DNA from: Cyclobacteriaceae bacterium
Lineage (GTDB): Bacteria; Bacteroidota; Bacteroidia; Cytophagales; Cyclobacteriaceae
Direction of reading: 5' to 3'
Length of the DNA: 38,264 bases
Assembly (NCBI GenBank): GCA_947457095.1
Contig: CANGUK010000010.1
Span: forward strand, 1 to 38,264
A program made the position numbers and the translations under genes. Below are positions 1-7,931 of this stretch, piece after piece. The notes below the pieces were generated by a model. That model saw nothing but the letters and a program-made list of their open reading frames with translations, was not told the origin of the DNA and did not search any database. How positions within the stretch are numbered: the stretch's first letter is position 1; each line of letters opens with the position of its first letter.

Positions 1-17
1 AAGCCCCTTCCCTTGGG

Positions 18-1586
18 ATGGCTTTATTCAATGGCGTAGATGAATTAGGAAGAGCCTATTCCTTGCAAGAAAAAGATCAGGGTGAAAGTGATTACCTTAC
101 AAGTGTCCCACTCGATCTTAGTGGGATCTCTGCAGCACAAAAAACAAGCCTTTACCTGAGCTTTTTCTGGCAGGCAGGGGGCAAAGCAGAAGTTCCTGAC
201 AGCAATGACCGCCTCACCTTGCAGATTTTGACTCCAGCAGGAATTTGGCTAAGTGTGTGGGAGAAAAAAGGTGGGGGAACTTTAGATCGAACTCGATTTG
301 TCCAAGAAACCATCGCCATCCTTCCGGAATGGCAACATGCCAACTTTCAATTTCGCTTTTTCTCGAATGGCCGCCAAAGCGGACCCTTTGATTCCTGGCT
401 GCTGGATTATGTCTATTTGAATACACGGCGCAGCGCCACTGACCTTTCCTACCCAGATCGAGCACTCACCCTACCCACCACTGTTCGACTAGGTGACTAT
501 GGGGCTTACCCATGGGAACTCTTACGAAAGCACCAAAAAGGCAAGTGGTCCACGGTAAAAAGTGAGTTTCAAAATCTTGAGAATCGCTTCAAGGCCATGG
601 AGTATTCCGTGACGGTTCGTGACAGCATCGGAACCAATTTGCTTCCCATCAATAGCACAACCCCAATCAACCCTGTTCCCAATGCCTTAGAAAGGAGATC
701 TATTGTAAGTCGGACATTTCCAGAAATCCCTGTTCCAAGTAAACCTGGTGATGTGTATTTTGAAACCTCCCTTATCACTGGAGATGGGCTCTTGACCTCC
801 ATCAACGGCACAGATACCACGCGCTTCACACAGGTGGATTTCCGAGCCAATGATCGGGTACGCACTAAATTTCCACTGAAAGATTACTTCGCATACAACC
901 AGGGAATGGCAGACTATACGGCAGGGATTAATCAGCGATCTGGCCAATTGGCTGTTTCCTATGTAACTCCAGAACCGGTATTTTTGACCGGTATTTCCAT
1001 CGATTTCAACAATGCACGGCAGGTCGATCAAGTTCTGGATCTAGTCATATGGTCTGATTTAGACAAAAAGCCCCTGTACACCGAAGAGGTAGTCATTCCC
1101 GCCAAAACTGCTGGGCAAGAAATTCAGTATTTTTCCTTGAAAGAAACTGTTTCCGTTTCTGACACCTTCTATGTGGGTTTCACCCAGTTTACCAATGATT
1201 TCTTGCAAGTAGGCCTTGAAAAAAGCCAAAACTTAGGAGACCGAATTTACTACAATGTAGGTGGTGGATGGGTTCAAAATAAGGAGGTAACTGGTGCACT
1301 TTTAATTCACCCTCATGTGAGCCTTTCGGGTAAAGTAGGAGGAAATCTAGTTCCAGAAAACACCCTAAGGATCTATCCCAATCCAGCCATTGAAGAAGTG
1401 ATGGTTGAAGGAACATTCACCAACCTCCAAGTACTCGACTCGTATGGCCGAGAGATTACCATTCCACGCATGCCTGGAAATACGGGAGAAGTCCTTAATT
1501 TTAGAGATCAACATCCCGGACTTTACCTCATCAAGGTGGTGCATGCCCAGGGAATCACCTCATTTCGAATTTTAGTTAAAAAATAA
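18..1586 (+). CDS. Secreted protein with C-terminal T9SS type A sorting domain; probably 5'-truncated by the window edge
   Basis: C-terminus LRIYPNPAIEEVMVEG...GLYLIKVVHAQGITSFRILVKK is typical of Por secretion (T9SS type A) domains. The frame is open to the window start. Confidence 0.85.
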   Translation: MALFNGVDELGRAYSLQEKDQGESDYLTSVPLDLSGISAAQKTSLYLSFFWQAGGKAEVPDSNDRLTLQILTPAGIWLSVWEKKGGGTLDRTRFVQETIAILPEWQHANFQFRFFSNGRQSGPFDSWLLDYVYLNTRRSATDLSYPDRALTLPTTVRLGDYGAYPWELLRKHQKGKWSTVKSEFQNLENRFKAMEYSVTVRDSIGTNLLPINSTTPINPVPNALERRSIVSRTFPEIPVPSKPGDVYFETSLITGDGLLTSINGTDTTRFTQVDFRANDRVRTKFPLKDYFAYNQGMADYTAGINQRSGQLAVSYVTPEPVFLTGISIDFNNARQVDQVLDLVIWSDLDKKPLYTEEVVIPAKTAGQEIQYFSLKETVSVSDTFYVGFTQFTNDFLQVGLEKSQNLGDRIYYNVGGGWVQNKEVTGALLIHPHVSLSGKVGGNLVPENTLRIYPNPAIEEVMVEGTFTNLQVLDSYGREITIPRMPGNTGEVLNFRDQHPGLYLIKVVHAQGITSFRILVKK

Positions 1587-1587
1587 T

Positions 1588-1890
1588 ATGGAAGACATTA
1601 CCGTTAGCGAATTGAAAGAAAGGCTGGAGCGAGGAGAAAAATTTCACTTTATCGATGTCCGCGAGGAATGGGAGTACGAGGAAGACAACCTAGGAGCGGA
1701 CAATATCCCTTTGGGAGAACTTGCGCATCAGTTGAGCCAACTTGAAAAAATCAAAGACGAGGAAATTGTTGTTCACTGCCGCTCAGGTGCTCGAAGTGGG
1801 AATGCAAAAAAGTTTATGGAAATCAATGGCTTCACCCAAGTTCGCAATGTGCTGGGTGGCATTTTGGCTTTCCGTGCCTTGCCTGAATAG
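1588..1890 (+). CDS. Rhodanese-like domain protein
   Basis: FIDVREEWEYEEDNLGADNIPLGEL and active-site loop VHCRSGARS. Confidence 0.9.
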   Translation: MEDITVSELKERLERGEKFHFIDVREEWEYEEDNLGADNIPLGELAHQLSQLEKIKDEEIVVHCRSGARSGNAKKFMEINGFTQVRNVLGGILAFRALPE

Positions 1891-1915
1891 TGAAAACCAA
1901 TTCTAGGTTAAATTG

Positions 1916-2138
1916 TACATTGTACAAAGTACCAAGTACAAAGTATGGATCCGAGTTGTACAATGTTTCAGGTAGGTAATCAAATGTGAGGTACGAAATA
2001 AGGACTAATGTCGAACACCGATCGTCAATTGAAGAGTGTTGAAGTAGTTCTCTGCCTACCCATTTTGAAATCCAATCTTCATTTTTAAGATACTTGGTAC
2101 ATTGTACTTAGTACTTTGTACAAAGTACTAAGTACAAT
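1916..2138. repeat. GTACNNN heptad-repeat element with degenerate core and terminal palindrome
   Basis: TTGTACATTGTACAAAGTACCAAGTACAAAGTA at the left, TTGGTACATTGTACTTAGTACTTTGTACAAAGTACTAAGTACAAT at the right; related to repeats at 37119-37500 and 37921-38085. Confidence 0.8.
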
Positions 2139-3248
2139 TTAACTCATCTGAAATGGTTGCGGCGAAAAGCAGAGGATAAAGATGACTAGGGCAATCCAGC
2201 CCAACACCTTACGTCTGCTGTCTACTGCCTGTAATCCAGCTACTTCAGGATGTACCAAACCCATCACCCGCCCAAGTAAAAAGGCAAAAAACAGCCATCC
2301 TTGGTATCCCTCCCAAGTTGGTTGAAAGAAGGAAAGCAGGTATTGTCCAGCAGCCAAACTGAGTGCTAAGGTGAGGCGATTGAGCTGAGTTAATCCAGAC
2401 TTGCTTAGACAGAAGTAGAGAAACCCGAGGTAGAGTGGGATTCGAATTACCAATTCCTCTAGCGGTAAGGAAGGTTGAATCACTCCTAGCCCTGCAAAGG
2501 CAAGGAAGAGCGTAAACACCACCAAAGAAATCTGGGCATGTCGCCTGGGAAATAACCCAAAGAGCACATGTCCACCATCCAATTGGCCTATCGGAAGAAG
2601 ATTGAGTGCGGTAAAGAACAGCGCCAAGTACCCCGCGAAAAGATAGGGGTAGTGAATCATTTCGGATAATTGGGGTAAGCGCGCAGGATCCGCCAAAAGC
2701 TCTCCCATTCCCCAAAAGAGGAGGTTATTTCCCAACTCAAATTCCAACACATCCTCTCCATACCCTTGAAAGTTGGGATCTGCATACTCAGGATGTATTT
2801 CGTAAATGTAATCCGCAGGGGGCAAGGTCAGCATGCCATAGGTCAGTACCCCAAAGGCAAGCACAAAGCCAGCTAGCGGTCCAGCAATGCCGATATCAAA
2901 GTATTTTTTTCGACAAGTTACGCGTCCTTTCATGCGTATTATCGCCCCGAAGGTACCTAAGGAGGGACTTCCCAAGAATCCTAGCCAGGCAGGAATAAAG
3001 TAAGGCAAGGTACAGCGCACCTTGTGGTAGATCGACGTAAAGAGGTGTCCCAATTCATGCACCAATAAGATTCCAATAAAGGGAATAGAGAAGTGTAAGG
3101 ACTTTAAAAAATAAGCCCAGGTCAACGCTGCTTCTCCAGAAGCGAGAATGGATTTACCATAAACCCACTCCCCTCCTGCTAAAGTGGTGGTGACTAGTGT
3201 AAAGAAAAATAAAAGGCCATGAATGAGGTATTCCTTAGGTTTATACAT
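2139..3248 (-). CDS. Site-2 protease family (M50) membrane metalloprotease
   Basis: HELGH and NLLPIGQLDGGH motifs, multiple TM segments. Start MYKPKEYL at 3248 preferred over the ORF-track start at 3341, which lies deep in the upstream HAD gene. Confidence 0.85.
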   Translation of the reverse strand: MYKPKEYLIHGLLFFFTLVTTTLAGGEWVYGKSILASGEAALTWAYFLKSLHFSIPFIGILLVHELGHLFTSIYHKVRCTLPYFIPAWLGFLGSPSLGTFGAIIRMKGRVTCRKKYFDIGIAGPLAGFVLAFGVLTYGMLTLPPADYIYEIHPEYADPNFQGYGEDVLEFELGNNLLFWGMGELLADPARLPQLSEMIHYPYLFAGYLALFFTALNLLPIGQLDGGHVLFGLFPRRHAQISLVVFTLFLAFAGLGVIQPSLPLEELVIRIPLYLGFLYFCLSKSGLTQLNRLTLALSLAAGQYLLSFFQPTWEGYQGWLFFAFLLGRVMGLVHPEVAGLQAVDSRRKVLGWIALVIFILCFSPQPFQMS

Positions 3249-3870
3249 TTCCAAAAAATTCAAAAATCGTGTTTGGGCCCGTGACTTGAACTGCTTGAAT
3301 CCCCAAGGCTGCTGCTCCGTCCACATTGGCGAGCAGGTCATCGAAGAAAAGAACGCGGGAAGGTGTGGTATCTAGCTCGAGGAGCAGCTGTTGGTAGATG
3401 GCAGCGCTGGGCTTGGCAAGTCCCATCTCCTGGCTGTAAAAAACGCGATCAAACAGCGGGTAAAAGTTGGCCATGCCGTGCTCTGCTTGCAGGAGCGCAT
3501 GAACCGCTTCCACATGGATCTCGTTGGTATTGCTCAATATGCCTACCTGATACTGGGATTTGAGTCGGCGAACCAGATCTAGGCGGTAGGCAGGAAGCTC
3601 CCCGAGTAGGCTATTCCAGAGAAAATCTACTTCGGAATCTGACCAGGCTTGCTCAAAATAATCTCGAAAGGCATTGCGGAAACTTGGGGAATCAATTTCT
3701 CCCCGTTCGTATGCTTTATGAAATTCTGCAGCATAGCAGGTATCTACTCGATGATGCAAGGCTTGAGGTAGCGCTTCTTTCATCAGGTTCATGGCTTTGC
3801 TATAGTCGATGTCGATCAGGACATTGCCCAGATCAAAGATGACAAAGTCTACATCAGGCCAGTTTTTCAT
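3241..3870 (-). CDS. HAD-IA family hydrolase
   Basis: FDLGNVLIDIDY (motif I), ILSNTN (motif II), FFDDLLANVDGAAALGI (motif IV); ATGTATAA overlap with downstream S2P gene. Confidence 0.9.
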   Translation of the reverse strand: MKNWPDVDFVIFDLGNVLIDIDYSKAMNLMKEALPQALHHRVDTCYAAEFHKAYERGEIDSPSFRNAFRDYFEQAWSDSEVDFLWNSLLGELPAYRLDLVRRLKSQYQVGILSNTNEIHVEAVHALLQAEHGMANFYPLFDRVFYSQEMGLAKPSAAIYQQLLLELDTTPSRVLFFDDLLANVDGAAALGIQAVQVTGPNTIFEFFGNV

Positions 3871-3979
3871 CGGAGAGATCAGTTGATTAATTCAACTCAA
3901 ATATGTAACATTGCAGACCCAAAACCAAGGTCAGGGAGGTATTCTCCTTGTTTTTTGGCTAAGGTAAATCCCAATTACT

Positions 3980-4053
3980 GGGCCTATAGCTCATTCGGTT
4001 AGAGCAACTGACTCATAATCAGTAGGTGCTTGGTTCGATTCCAAGTGGGCCCA
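3980..4053 (+). tRNA. tRNA with CAU anticodon (Met or Ile2/lysidine type)
   Basis: Cloverleaf: acceptor GGGCCTA/TGGGCCC, anticodon arm CTGACTCATAATCAG, T-arm CTTGGTTCGATTCCAAG; CCA not encoded. Confidence 0.9.
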
Positions 4054-4054
4054 C

Positions 4055-4197
4055 TTCATATTCAGGCACTTATTAGTAAATAACTCTAAGTTCCTTTTTC
4101 ATTTGCACAACTTTTTCAAAAAAACTAAGAAGTGAGCAACTGACTCCCCCGATCCTTCGGGGCAGTAGGTGCTTGGTTCAATTCCAAGTGGACCCAC
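4055..4197 (+). mobile_element. Remnant module: terminator-like hairpin, vestigial GIY-YIG ORF 3' end, tRNA 3'-half copy
   Basis: TTCATATTCAGGCAC...CCTTTTTCATTTGCACA shared with 4198-4252. AACTTTTTCAAAAAAACTAAGAAGTGA (NFFKKTKK*) resembles the end of the intact GIY-YIG ORF (FLINKAKT*). The tRNA 3' half has a hairpin in place of the anticodon. Confidence 0.6.
4134..4197 (+). repeat. tRNA 3'-half pseudo-copy with anticodon loop replaced by hairpin
   Basis: GAGCAACTGACT[CCCCCGATCCTTCGGGG]CAGTAGGTGCTTGGTTCAATTCCAAGTGGACCCAC compared with the intact tRNA at 4002-4054. Confidence 0.85.
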
Positions 4198-4330
4198 TTC
4201 ATATTCAGGCACTTACGAGTTTTCTAGTCGAGGTGCCTTTTTCATTTGCACATCATTTTCACTAAATTAGAGATAGGCTAAGAAGCCAAATCCAAAATTG
4301 GAAATTATCTCAACTTTTTAATTTTTAACT

Positions 4331-4624
4331 ATGTGCTTCTGCTATATTTTGTACAGCCCATCTTCAAACAAATTTTATACAGGAATTACTCAGGAATCTG
4401 TTGAAGAAAGATTGGTTAAACACAACACTAAAGCCTATGGAAACCATCGGTTTACAGCCATGGTATCAGATTGGGAATTATATCTTTGCATAAAGGCTGA
4501 ATCCATTTCTCATGCTAGAAAAATGGAGGTGTTTATCAAAAGAATGAAAAGCCAAGTTTTTATTAGGAAACTCAAAGATGTGCCCGAAAACCTTCAATTT
4601 CTGATCAACAAAGCTAAGACCTGA
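4331..4624 (+). CDS. Stand-alone GIY-YIG nuclease family protein
   Basis: CYILYSPSSNKFYTGITQESVEERLVKHN matches the GIY-YIG fold N-terminus; 97 aa; stop codon abuts the tRNA 3'-half copy. Confidence 0.9.
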   Translation: MCFCYILYSPSSNKFYTGITQESVEERLVKHNTKAYGNHRFTAMVSDWELYLCIKAESISHARKMEVFIKRMKSQVFIRKLKDVPENLQFLINKAKT

Positions 4625-4686
4625 GCAACTGACTCCCCCGAGCCTTCGGGGCAGTAGGTGCTTGGTTCGATTCCAAGTGGGCCCAC
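4624..4686 (+). repeat. tRNA 3'-half pseudo-copy with anticodon loop replaced by hairpin
   Basis: GAGCAACTGACT[CCCCCGAGCCTTCGGGG]CAGTAGGTGCTTGGTTCGATTCCAAGTGGGCCCAC; T-arm and acceptor 3' strand identical to the intact tRNA. Confidence 0.85.
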
Positions 4687-4690
4687 AAAG

Positions 4691-4727
4691 AATCCCCTTC
4701 AAAAATGTTTTGAGGGGGATTTTTTTG
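4691..4727 (+). terminator. Rho-independent terminator
   Basis: AATCCCCTTCAAAA-ATG-TTTTGAGGGGGATT followed by T-run. Confidence 0.85.
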
Positions 4728-4737
4728 TAATCAGGCC

Positions 4738-4813
4738 AAGACCTGCTGCCGCGGGCAAGACGTAGAGACAGGAAGAAAAAACTCCTTTGCGTCTCTGCGC
4801 CTTTGCGAGGAAA
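4738..4813. repeat. Low-copy intergenic element of the 'CTTTGCGTCTCTGCGCCTTTGCG' type
   Basis: CCTGCTGCCGCGGGCA plus GTAGAGAC...GTCTCTGCGCCTTTGCG; resembles dispersed noncoding repeats I associate with Bacteroidota genomes (from memory). Confidence 0.45.
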
Positions 4814-4832
4814 ACAAAAACTTTTTAGTCTA

Positions 4833-5381
4833 CTACTGCTTGACCAAATTGAACTTTCCAGTAATGGTGATTGTCTCAGCGATTTTATCAAATACCAAAG
4901 TAGGCACTTCAATCTGGTAATCGGCCGTACGCACCTGAAAGGAAAAATTCACCTGCAAGGCTGTGGCTGTAGCCACGATTGTTCCTTTGACCTGTACCGG
5001 TTTGGTCACTCCATGGATGGTCAGATTTCCTTCTGCGGTTACCGGATAGGTTCCTGGCTTACTGAAGTCGACTTCTTCCTTGATTTTACCTGCAAACTTC
5101 GTAGATGGGAACCGCTCGCTCTCTAGGTAGTTTTCATTAAAATGCTCCTGCATCAGCTTGTTGGGAAACTGAAAATCAGTGATTTTCGCCTGTATAGCCA
5201 GGTCCTTGGTGCCTGCATTTAAAATCGCACCCACCTTTTTATTGACTGCCTCGATGTCCAACACGGGTGTTTTGGAAAAGAAGGACAGCTCTCCCACCGA
5301 GGTTCTATACAGGGTCTGCCCATATGACAAACCGCTTCCTAGAATTAAGAAGAATAAAAAAAACAGGGTCAATTTTTTCAT
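4833..5381 (-). CDS. YceI family protein (lipocalin-like, secreted)
   Basis: FPNKLMQEHFNENYLESERFPSTKFAGKI...GNLTIHGVTKPVQVKGTI, signal peptide. Confidence 0.92.
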   Translation of the reverse strand: MKKLTLFFLFFLILGSGLSYGQTLYRTSVGELSFFSKTPVLDIEAVNKKVGAILNAGTKDLAIQAKITDFQFPNKLMQEHFNENYLESERFPSTKFAGKIKEEVDFSKPGTYPVTAEGNLTIHGVTKPVQVKGTIVATATALQVNFSFQVRTADYQIEVPTLVFDKIAETITITGKFNLVKQ

Positions 5382-6373
5382 TTGTGTGTATTTCTAGCGG
5401 CTTTATCAAAACTGAAGGTTCTCGCGATGTTGAATCCATAAAAGATGTCCCCTTTTCCCCAGGCCCCTACATTTTGCCCGATAAATTGCTTTTCGACCAT
5501 GCCGCGGGCATTGGTGAGGTGAAATTGAAATACATGCCCTCCCGTTTCAATGTCTACTCCAAAGGAGAGTGCATTGCGGTAGGGATAGGGAAAAGATCCA
5601 CTGGCTTCATAGTCATCGTCATCCTCCTCATCTTCATCTTCAAACTCACGGAGGCTGTAGTAGTACTCCGCTGAGAGCGTAATTCGCTGATTGAGCTTGT
5701 ATCGACCCCCAGCACCCAGTGCAAAGAGCTGGTTGGGGATGCTGGGATCCTCTACCTTATTCACGTGAATAAGGGTTGGCATCAGCTGCAAGGAAAGTTT
5801 TTCAGTAAACTTACGCGCTACCAGCACCTGACTCCAATAGGAATAGCGCTCTACATTGTTGTCAAACTTCATGGTAGATCCGGACTCCATTACATAACCA
5901 GTAGGCATGGTATTGATCCCCCAGCCCGCCATTGCAGTGACTGTGACCGGCATCGTGTTGGACTGGCGCAGCACCTTGTATTTGGTGTAGAGGTCGTAGG
6001 TCTTTTCTAGGGAACTCCTTCCCGCCCCCACGAGCCACCTATCCGTCAGGCCATATTCTAGTCCTAGGCGAATTTTTGCTTCATCAAGACCAAAGAAATT
6101 GGCAATAAATCCAGAGTTTACGGCACCAAAACGGTGAGAAATCCAAAAGTTGAGGTGGTTTTTGGATATAGTTTCAATAGTCTGTCCATTGATAAGGCGG
6201 GAGGCTTTGAAGGTCGCCATGGTGTAAACTGGCTCCTTGGATTGCTCTTCATCGAGCATGCTCAGCAAATCATCTTGAGCTGTTGCCGCCGTCCAAGAAC
6301 CTGATCCCAAAAACAGCAGGCAGAAAAAAAAGAGTCCAGTAGCTCCTTTCATCAAGAATTTAGCCCGAATCAT
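5378..6373 (-). CDS. DUF5777-like beta-barrel protein
   Basis: KNHLNFWISHRFGAVNSGFIANFFGLDEAKIRLGLEYGLTDRWLVGAGRSSLEKTYD; signal peptide; ATGA overlaps with both neighbours. Confidence 0.75.
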   Translation of the reverse strand: MIRAKFLMKGATGLFFFCLLFLGSGSWTAATAQDDLLSMLDEEQSKEPVYTMATFKASRLINGQTIETISKNHLNFWISHRFGAVNSGFIANFFGLDEAKIRLGLEYGLTDRWLVGAGRSSLEKTYDLYTKYKVLRQSNTMPVTVTAMAGWGINTMPTGYVMESGSTMKFDNNVERYSYWSQVLVARKFTEKLSLQLMPTLIHVNKVEDPSIPNQLFALGAGGRYKLNQRITLSAEYYYSLREFEDEDEEDDDDYEASGSFPYPYRNALSFGVDIETGGHVFQFHLTNARGMVEKQFIGQNVGAWGKGDIFYGFNIARTFSFDKAARNTHK

Positions 6374-6816
6374 ACGGTTACTTTTAAGGTAGTTCCTTCA
6401 AGTAAAGTCGCGTAAGTTTTCAATCCTCTAGAACCTGTAGAGTTAAGACCCTTGCCTGCTGTATCAAAGCGAGCACCATGTGCAGCGCAGTAGAATTCAC
6501 CTGCATTAAATACCACTTGTCTTCTTCCTTCGTGGGAACACACCTGAGTCACTGCAGCAAATGCAGTGGCACTTACACGAGCGATGACGATTCCACTTAC
6601 AACTACGTAATTGCCTACCGTGTTTAGTTTGGTGTAAGCGGCTGAGTTAAGATCCAAAATCAATTCATTTCCAGTTACTCCAGTAGGATTGGTAGGGTCC
6701 ATGCTTTCGTTGACGCAGCTACTTAGCCCTGAGGCAGCACAGTAGACAGCAAAAAGGGAAGCTCCTTTCAGCCCTAGGCTCTTCAGAAACTCCATGCGGT
6801 TCATTTTTTCATTCAT
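6370..6816 (-). CDS. Rieske 2Fe-2S domain lipoprotein
   Basis: CSHEGRRQVVFNAGEFYCAAHGARFD (CxH...CxxH) with lipobox-like LSSC. Confidence 0.88.
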   Translation of the reverse strand: MNEKMNRMEFLKSLGLKGASLFAVYCAASGLSSCVNESMDPTNPTGVTGNELILDLNSAAYTKLNTVGNYVVVSGIVIARVSATAFAAVTQVCSHEGRRQVVFNAGEFYCAAHGARFDTAGKGLNSTGSRGLKTYATLLEGTTLKVTV

Positions 6817-7033
6817 TGGAAAAAAGGTTTAGATAGGATTCAAAATTAAATTGTGTACTCTTTACAGGTTCTTAGTGGATTCTTAAGATTGGATTAAAAT
6901 TACCAAATAACTAATTATATAACCGATTATGGAATCCACCAACCTACCAAAAGGTTTAACGCATCACTAAAGAAAAGAGAGATAACTTCTTCACTAAAAA
7001 AAAGAGGATTTTGTGGCTCGGAGGCTACTTAAA

Positions 7034-7855
7034 TCAATTACCCTGCTTTTTCGTCAGATCCAGTGTGAAATTTGAATTGATTATCAATCCATTGTTGTGT
7101 TGAAAACCATTTTTCCCATTGATCAGCCTTCCGTACTGCAGGGTCTGGTTGAGATAGCCTCCCTCCAATCTGAAGTTTTTAGAAAAACGGTAGCCTAGTA
7201 AAACACCAATTCGATTCTGGTCAAATACATTGGCATTTACATGTTGACCAAAGCCTACAAAAACTTCGTCGTACACAGAAAAATACGGCGTTTTGTCTTG
7301 AATTTCATTTCCCTTCAAGGGAACTTGCATCCGGACCATATACCGCATGCGATGAAGCAAAGGAAACTCCTCTTCCCGCGTCGAATTGGCCGAAGCATAT
7401 TTCCCTACAAATCGCTGTTCGAGCATAAAGCGATGTGAAAAATCCACCTTCCCTACTTTTTGGGAAAGTTGGGCCATCTGGAAAATCCTGTGTTCGGTAA
7501 ATTGCTTCCCAAACCCGTTTAACGGGTATTCCCCGTAGGGAAAAGTCTCAATCCAACCGTAACCGACCCTCACTTGGACGGATGGATGTAGCGTGTAGTT
7601 TAATCCAATTCGCAACAAACTTTGCTGCCAATAGCTGATTACCTCGTTTCTCCGAAATTGATATTCGGTATGAAGACCAAGTTTATTGGAGAGCTTGAAA
7701 GTTCCAAAATACGTATACCATCCAATTTGATTGGAGGTGTTTAGCCGATTGTTTTGGCCAAAAGAAGGCGGCGGAGCAAGGAAAAAAAATAGGATCACCG
7801 CAAAGAGATAGTGTTTACAAGTCATTTTTTTTGGAAATGGGTTTGTACTACCCAA
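7034..7855 (-). CDS. DUF2490 domain-containing protein
   Basis: NQIGWYTYFGTFKLSNKLGLHTEYQFRRNE...SLLRIGLNYTL...LEQRF...RYMVRMQ; signal peptide; last gene of the dab/sulP run. Confidence 0.75.
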   Translation of the reverse strand: MGSTNPFPKKMTCKHYLFAVILFFFLAPPPSFGQNNRLNTSNQIGWYTYFGTFKLSNKLGLHTEYQFRRNEVISYWQQSLLRIGLNYTLHPSVQVRVGYGWIETFPYGEYPLNGFGKQFTEHRIFQMAQLSQKVGKVDFSHRFMLEQRFVGKYASANSTREEEFPLLHRMRYMVRMQVPLKGNEIQDKTPYFSVYDEVFVGFGQHVNANVFDQNRIGVLLGYRFSKNFRLEGGYLNQTLQYGRLINGKNGFQHNNGLIINSNFTLDLTKKQGN

Positions 7856-7931
7856 AAGAAGGAGATGAATAGATTCTATTTCTATTCATCATCCTAGCTT
7901 CGATAGGCTGCAATTAATCAATCAACTATAC

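Larger units (their letters stand above)
4198..4686 (+). mobile_element. Candidate tRNA-associated GIY-YIG module (~489 bp)
   Basis: Bounded by direct copies of the tRNA 3' end (GTGGRCCCAC); contains a terminator-like hairpin, a GIY-YIG ORF and a tRNA 3'-half copy. Confidence 0.6.

Noticed and set aside
4134-4197. Possible second functional tRNA gene
   Set aside because: The 5' acceptor and D-arm are missing and the anticodon is replaced by a GC hairpin, so it cannot be a functional tRNA. The same applies to 4624-4686.
4478-4912. 144-aa minus-strand ORF
   Set aside because: Runs antisense to the GIY-YIG ORF, through tRNA fragments, a terminator and an intergenic repeat, and into the YceI 3' end; translation looks like repeat readthrough.
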